Shown here: one piece after another, positions 6,957-11,413 of the stretch
Layout of the letters: each line of letters starts with the position of its first letter
How positions within the stretch are numbered: position 1 is the first letter of the stretch
From: an uncultured Oscillospiraceae bacterium
GTDB taxonomy: Bacteria; Bacillota; Clostridia; Oscillospirales; Oscillospiraceae
Assembly (NCBI GenBank): GCA_934572355.1
Contig: CAKTKV010000036.1
Span: 1 to 11,413, forward strand
Direction: 5' to 3'
Length of the DNA: 11,413 bases
The notes under the pieces: model-generated
Databases searched by the model: none
Seen by the model: the letters and a program-made list of their open reading frames with translations, nothing else
What the model was told of the DNA's origin: nothing
Made by a program: the position numbers and the translations under genes

Positions 6957-7148
6957 CTTGGCCTTTTGCTTTGATACTTCCTCAGCCGCGCTCGCAGTAC
7001 CTTGGTACAGCGTCGCTTGGCTTCATCGTCTGAAAGCAAAATCCCCGCGTCAGGATTAACACATCTAATTTGGCTATTACCGCTCCGCGGTTTTAGTATA
7101 TAAATTCTCAGTAAAAAACAAATCCACATATATCAGGAGGAATTCACA
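6957..7148. other. grpE-dnaK intergenic gap
   Basis: At 192 nt this is long for the inside of an operon. The first half is the 78-bp inverted-repeat element (6964-7041). The second half can pair imperfectly (AAAA-CCGCG near 7038-7049 with CGCGG-TTTT near 7086-7094). An unconvincing promoter-like pair, TTGGCT (7070-7075) and TAGTAT (7094-7099), 18 nt apart, could give dnaK some independent transcription. The perfect ribosome binding site AGGAGG (7135-7140) precedes dnaK by 8 nt. No gene is seen. Confidence 0.6.
6964..7041. repeat. 78-bp element with 9-bp terminal inverted repeats
   Basis: The ends are TTTTGCTTT (6964-6972) and its exact complement AAAGCAAAA (7033-7041). The centre contains GTACC-TT-GGTAC (6997-7008), extended by CGC/GCG across an A-A mismatch, and the intervening arms are loosely complementary (AGCC...GCG on one side, CGC...GGCT on the other). 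The whole could fold into one long interrupted hairpin. No T tract follows, so it is not an ordinary terminator. It looks like a dispersed palindromic repeat or small MITE-like insertion, but copy number in the genome cannot be judged from one copy. Confidence 0.5.
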
Positions 7149-9011
<1,863 letters not shown>

Positions 9012-9032
9012 TTCCCAAGCAAAATATCCTCC

Positions 9033-9059
9033 TGAGGCGGGGTGCAGCACTCCGCCTCA
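9033..9059 (+). other. strong intercistronic stem-loop after dnaK
   Basis: TGAGGCGGGGTG (9033-9044) pairs with CACTCCGCCTCA (9048-9059) over 12 positions, 11 Watson-Crick and one G-U, around a CAG loop. It sits 21 nt after the dnaK stop. The bases after it (AGAGTGCGTATTAAGC) are not T-rich, so full termination is unlikely; it more plausibly attenuates transcription, marks an RNA-processing site or protects the dnaK 3' end, any of which would lower dnaJ relative to dnaK. Confidence 0.75.
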
Positions 9060-9069
9060 AGAGTGCGTA
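9044..9069. promoter_or_regulatory. CIRCE-like inverted repeat upstream of dnaJ
   Basis: GCAGCACTC (9044-9052) and GAGTGCGTA (9061-9069) match the CIRCE arms at 7 of 9 positions each, with a core GCACTC/GAGTGC that is perfectly complementary. The spacer is 8 nt rather than the canonical 9, which makes HrcA binding doubtful. The left arm is also the 3' arm of the strong stem-loop, so in RNA the two pairings are mutually exclusive. Confidence 0.3.
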
Positions 9070-9130
9070 TTAAGCTGCGCATGTATCGAATAAAAAGACT
9101 CCATGCAGTCCGATGTTTTTGGGGTCGCAT

Positions 9131-9174
9131 AGGAGGTGTGGGCAGCCCAAGGCGCGCAGCGGCGCCGAGGCTGC
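9131..9174 (+). promoter_or_regulatory. displaced Shine-Dalgarno plus hairpin in the dnaJ initiation region
   Basis: AGGAGG (9131-9136) is a perfect ribosome binding sequence, yet no ATG, GTG or TTG lies at a normal distance after it. Instead a GC-rich hairpin follows: GCAGCC (9142-9147) with GGCTGC (9169-9174), and inside it GGCGC (9151-9155) with GCGCC (9162-9166). Folded, the hairpin would bring the site to roughly 14 unpaired nt from the dnaJ ATG at 9184. A weaker AAGGA (9175-9179) lies 4 nt before that ATG and could serve alone. Confidence 0.45.
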
Positions 9175-9183
9175 AAGGACAAA

Positions 9184-10338
9184 ATGGCTGATAAAAGAGA
9201 CTATTACGAGGTGCTGGGCGTCAGCAAGGACGCTTCGGCCGATGATATAAAAAAAGCATACAGGAAGCTTACCAAGGAAAACCACCCTGATCTGCACCCA
9301 GGCGACAAGGCCTGTGAGGAGCGCTTCAAGGAGGGCAACGAGGCCTACGAAGTTCTCTCCGATCCCGAGAAGCGCAAGAAGTACGATCAGTTCGGCCACG
9401 CGGCCTTTGACCCGAATGCAGGTTTCGGCGGTGCGGGCGGTGCGGGCGGCGCAGGCTTCGGTGGTTTTGGCGGCTTCGGTGATCTGGGCGATATATTTGG
9501 CGATATGTTCAGCGGCTTCGGCTTCGGCGGCGGGAGCACGCGCAGCAACCCGAACGCGCCCCGGCGCGGCGAGAGCATAGAGACCACTGTGACCGTGAGC
9601 TTTGAGGAAGCGGCCTTCGGCTGCAAGAAGGAGGTCACCGTTCCGCGCATCGAGCAATGCCCCGACTGCAAGGGCACAGGCTGTGCGCCCGGAACTACTC
9701 CGGAGATATGCCCCGACTGTAAAGGCAGCGGCACAGTCAAGACCACGCAGCGTACCCCCTTCGGCGCGGTGCAGTCCATGGGGCCGTGCCAGAAGTGCCG
9801 CGGTACCGGCAAGATCATTCACCAGCCGTGCAAGACCTGCCGTGGTATGGGCAAGATACGCCGCCAGCATAAGCTGACGGTTAACGTCCCCGCCGGTATT
9901 GACGACGGTCAGGCATTCTCTGTCAGCGGCGCGGGCAATGCCGGCTCAAACGGCGGTCCCGCGGGCGACCTTATCGTCACTGTACTTATCCGTCAGCATG
10001 AGCGCTTCGAGCGTGACGGTACCTCCGTCCTGCTCGAACAGGACATAAACTTCGCTCAGGCAACGCTCGGCGCGGAGATCGAGGTTCCGACGCTTGACGG
10101 CAAGGTGAAGCTGACCATACCCGAGGGTACGCAGAGCGGCACGACCTTCCGTCTGCGCGGCAAGGGCATCCCGTATGTCCGGGGCAATGGCCGCGGCGAC
10201 CAGTTCGTCACAGTGAATGTCAGAACGCCGAAGAACCTGACCTCCTCGCAGAAGGAGCTGCTGCGTCAGTTCGCCGCTTCAATGGGCGACCTTGACGGCG
10301 AATCCGGCAAGAGCATCTTCGGTAAAAAGAAGAGATAA
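9184..10338 (+). CDS. dnaJ: chaperone protein DnaJ (Hsp40, class A)
   Basis: DnaJ delivers unfolded clients to DnaK and stimulates its ATPase. All class A domains are present in 384 residues: the J domain (5-70) with the HPD motif at 34-36 and the family end [11 protein letters not shown]; a Gly/Phe-rich region (about 78-118, repeated [19 protein letters not shown]); a zinc-binding domain with four CxxCxGxG repeats beginning at C159, C176, C202 and C216; and the two beta client-binding domains to the C-terminus. I choose ATG 9184 because [13 protein letters not shown] is the conserved N-terminus and AAGGA lies just upstream. The longer reading from GTG 9136 begins inside a ribosome binding site and adds 16 unconserved residues. 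It is the last gene of the HrcA-controlled operon, 172 nt after dnaK, ended by the terminator at 10348-10383. Confidence 0.97.
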   Translation: MADKRDYYEVLGVSKDASADDIKKAYRKLTKENHPDLHPGDKACEERFKEGNEAYEVLSDPEKRKKYDQFGHAAFDPNAGFGGAGGAGGAGFGGFGGFGDLGDIFGDMFSGFGFGGGSTRSNPNAPRRGESIETTVTVSFEEAAFGCKKEVTVPRIEQCPDCKGTGCAPGTTPEICPDCKGSGTVKTTQRTPFGAVQSMGPCQKCRGTGKIIHQPCKTCRGMGKIRRQHKLTVNVPAGIDDGQAFSVSGAGNAGSNGGPAGDLIVTVLIRQHERFERDGTSVLLEQDINFAQATLGAEIEVPTLDGKVKLTIPEGTQSGTTFRLRGKGIPYVRGNGRGDQFVTVNVRTPKNLTSSQKELLRQFAASMGDLDGESGKSIFGKKKR

Positions 10339-10347
10339 GTGAATATG

Positions 10348-10383
10348 AAAAGGCGCTTCGCGATACATCGCGAAGCGCCTTTT
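10348..10383. terminator. bidirectional terminator ending the heat-shock operon
   Basis: AAAAGGCGCTTCGCGAT (10348-10364) and its exact complement (10367-10383) form a stem of about 16-17 bp with a minimal loop. Because the stem begins with AAAA and ends with TTTT, each strand reads a GC-rich hairpin running into T residues. It lies 9 nt after the dnaJ stop and 21 nt beyond the stop of the convergent SGNH-like gene, so it can serve both. Confidence 0.92.
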
Positions 10384-10404
10384 ACATGCTGTGGTATTAG
10401 TGGT

Positions 10405-11244
10405 TCACACGCAGTGATAGCGGAAATACTCGACTATCTTGCCTATGCCGGCGTAGCTGATGGTCTTACCGTCGGGCGTGACGAACTCGTCGGAGATATA
10501 CCCGTCGCTGCCGTTGAGAATGGAAGCAAGGTCAGCGTAATATACGCCGGTGTCTGTGCATATCTGCTTTATCCAGCTGTTCGCCTCGGCAATCTTCGCC
10601 GAGGTCACGCCGTCGACCCCGGGGTACGAGCTGCTGACGGACGCGAGCGAGCAGCAGATTATCGTTGTGCTGCTGCTTGCGGCCTGAACGCTGCTTATGA
10701 GCTTTTTATAGCCTGCCGCAAAGCTCTCCTGCGTTGCAGTACCAAGCCCGTCCGTGCCGATGTAGATGACAAGGCGCTTCGGCTGGTATATGGCAGCGGC
10801 CTTTGCCGGGGTGACAAGCGAGCCGTCATTGAGAAGGACTTCAGTATCGGCGGCTGCGGATGCCGGGATGCCGTTCCCGCCGTCCGTCCACATGATCGCG
10901 TTCGCGCCGCCGCCCATCGTGGAGGCGTAATCGTTGATGCCGGAGAAGCTCGAAGTGCAGAGATAGGTCATACCGAGGACATACTCAAGCCCGCCGTCCT
11001 GCGTGCTCGGCAGCTCCTTGAGCGTGCCGCCGCCGACGATAGGGGAGTACGGATCGGCGTCCAGCCCGGAGCCGCGGCTGTCAACTGCCTGACTGCCGCT
11101 GCTGAGCACGAGCGTACCGTCTGGAGCATCGCCATAGTTGCGGGACGCGACGGAAAAAATCAGCCCGACCAGCAGCGCCAGAAGAGCAATGACGATGGCC
11201 AGCGCCCATATTATGTTCTTTATTCCGGACAGACCGTTGTTCAT
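10405..11244 (-). CDS. membrane-anchored SGNH/GDSL-hydrolase-like protein
   Basis: A 279-residue protein with a single N-terminal membrane helix (about 11-33, preceded by a lysine: type II anchor or uncleaved signal) and a Ser/Gly-rich linker (about 38-85), so the rest should lie outside the cell. Residues about 86-279 resemble the SGNH esterase fold: strand RLVIYIGTDGL (157-167) at the block III position, a helix and strand SFAAGYKKLISSVQAAS with TIICCSLASVSS (about 174-205), then IAEANSWIKQICTDTGVYYAD (218-238) and DGKTISYAGIGKIVEYFRYH near the end. The catalytic motifs look eroded: no GDS near the first strand (VLGMTYL instead), GTDG for the usual GxND, and DGKTI where DGxHL is expected. 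It may be a non-catalytic relative, or my alignment may be off. ATG 11244 has GGAG 5 nt upstream; a TTG at 11259 is less likely. Substrate unknown. Confidence 0.75.
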   Translation of the reverse strand: MNNGLSGIKNIIWALAIVIALLALLVGLIFSVASRNYGDAPDGTLVLSSGSQAVDSRGSGLDADPYSPIVGGGTLKELPSTQDGGLEYVLGMTYLCTSSFSGINDYASTMGGGANAIMWTDGGNGIPASAAADTEVLLNDGSLVTPAKAAAIYQPKRLVIYIGTDGLGTATQESFAAGYKKLISSVQAASSSTTIICCSLASVSSSYPGVDGVTSAKIAEANSWIKQICTDTGVYYADLASILNGSDGYISDEFVTPDGKTISYAGIGKIVEYFRYHCV

Positions 11245-11294
11245 CTTATCTCCAATCAAGTCAGATGCTTATACACAGTTAATAGTTATACGTA

Positions 11295-11316
11295 GGGCGG
11301 CCTATTAAGGCCGCCC
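11295..11316 (-). terminator. hairpin between the partial upstream gene and the SGNH-like gene
   Basis: A perfect 9-bp inverted repeat, GGGCGGCCT (11295-11303) and AGGCCGCCC (11308-11316), with loop ATTA. It lies 20 nt after the stop of the - strand gene entering from the right. The sequence beyond it on the - strand (TACGTATAACTATTAACT) is AT-rich but not a clean T tract, so read-through into the SGNH-like gene is possible. I see no strong promoter between this hairpin and that gene. Confidence 0.7.
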
Positions 11317-11336
11317 GTGATTCTTATTGCTTTGGA

Positions 11337-11413
11337 TTATTCCTTATCCTCGGCTGCCTTTGCTTCCTCAATGACCTTCTGCTGGACATTGCCGGGAGCC
11401 TCTTCGTAGCGGA
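11337..11413 (-). CDS. 3' end of a gene running out of the window, possibly elongation factor G
   Basis: The last 24 codons and TAA stop (11337-11339) of a - strand gene. The visible peptide begins RYEEAPGNVQQKVIEEAK and ends in a charged KAAEDKE tail. An H/RYEE-x-P motif followed by an amphipathic helix about 15-20 residues from the end is how EF-G and EF-G-like GTPases finish, so a translation elongation factor G or paralogue is my best guess. The stretch is too short for certainty. The reading frame is supported by the stop being followed by a terminator-like hairpin. Confidence 0.45.
   Translation of the reverse strand, partial: RYEEAPGNVQQKVIEEAKAAEDKE

Larger units (their letters stand above)
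9012..9183. other. structured dnaK-dnaJ intergenic gap
   Basis: A 172-nt spacer with three layered signals, listed separately: a strong stem-loop (9033-9059), a CIRCE-like inverted repeat sharing its 3' arm (9044-9069), and a perfect Shine-Dalgarno followed by a hairpin before the dnaJ ATG (9131-9174). A 36-codon reading frame (ATG 9081 to TGA 9189-9191) overlaps the dnaJ start but has no ribosome binding site, so I do not annotate it as a gene. No convincing promoter was seen. Confidence 0.6.

Noticed and set aside
6755..7129. A 124-codon - strand frame covering the grpE-dnaK gap, including a basic stretch (DEAKRRCTKVLRARLRKYQ)
   Set aside because: It runs from the inverted-repeat element into the antisense of grpE and has no start signal. 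The basic peptide is most simply the translation of the repeat element, not a gene.
9081..9191. A 36-codon frame overlapping the dnaJ start as a possible leader peptide
   Set aside because: No Shine-Dalgarno precedes its ATG, and its Arg-rich sequence follows from the GC-rich hairpin. Translational coupling through it cannot be excluded but is unsupported.
10339..11295. A 318-codon open frame on the + strand opposite the SGNH-like gene
   Set aside because: It begins inside the terminator region after dnaJ, has no ribosome binding site and no recognisable domain, and is Arg/Ala/Cys-rich as expected of an antisense shadow. The - strand frame has a membrane helix, a Shine-Dalgarno and an enzyme-like fold.

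Overview
The window reads as chromosomal DNA from a moderately GC-rich gut-type Clostridia, most likely Oscillospiraceae/Ruminococcaceae. The evidence is a HrcA/CIRCE-controlled heat-shock operon in the Gram-positive order hrcA-grpE-dnaK-dnaJ, a DnaK and DnaJ of Firmicutes type, sigma-A-like promoters, strong Shine-Dalgarno sites, and clostridial relatives suggested by the MATE, DacF-type, AI-2E and SGNH-like proteins. The family-level placement is inferred from protein flavour; no search was run. There is no sign of phage, plasmid, CRISPR or RNA genes.

Layout. 3-2175 (+): a MATE-family multidrug/cation efflux pump followed 4 nt later by a MerR-family regulator, probably one operon in which the regulator senses a ligand and controls the pump. 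2183-2212: a 13-bp hairpin shared as terminator with the convergent gene 2214-3362 (-), a secreted D,D-carboxypeptidase (PBP5/DacF type). 3363-3768: an AT-rich divergent spacer of about 400 bp holding a clear promoter for the + gene, a weaker candidate for the - gene and some small repeats. 3769-5046 (+): an AI-2E-family membrane permease with its own terminator at 5068-5095.

5164-10338 (+): the heat-shock operon. A near-consensus promoter (TTGACA-N17-TATATT) is overlapped by a one-mismatch CIRCE operator, with a second degenerate CIRCE interlocked with it. Then come hrcA (repressor), grpE (nucleotide exchange factor, overlapping hrcA), dnaK (Hsp70) and dnaJ (Hsp40). HrcA represses the operon; DnaJ feeds clients to DnaK and stimulates its ATPase, and GrpE resets DnaK. 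The two internal gaps are unusual. The grpE-dnaK gap carries a 78-bp element bounded by 9-bp inverted repeats. The dnaK-dnaJ gap carries a strong 12-bp stem-loop whose 3' arm overlaps a CIRCE-like inverted repeat, followed by a perfect Shine-Dalgarno separated from the dnaJ ATG by a GC-rich hairpin. A strong bidirectional terminator (10348-10383) ends the operon.

10405-11244 (-): a membrane-anchored SGNH-hydrolase-like protein whose usual catalytic motifs look degenerate. 11337-11413 (-): the last 24 codons of a gene that runs out of the window, possibly elongation factor G, with a hairpin terminator behind it. I found no clearly new system. The most promising second looks are the interlocked CIRCE sites, the two structured gaps inside the chaperone operon and the SGNH-like putative pseudoenzyme.
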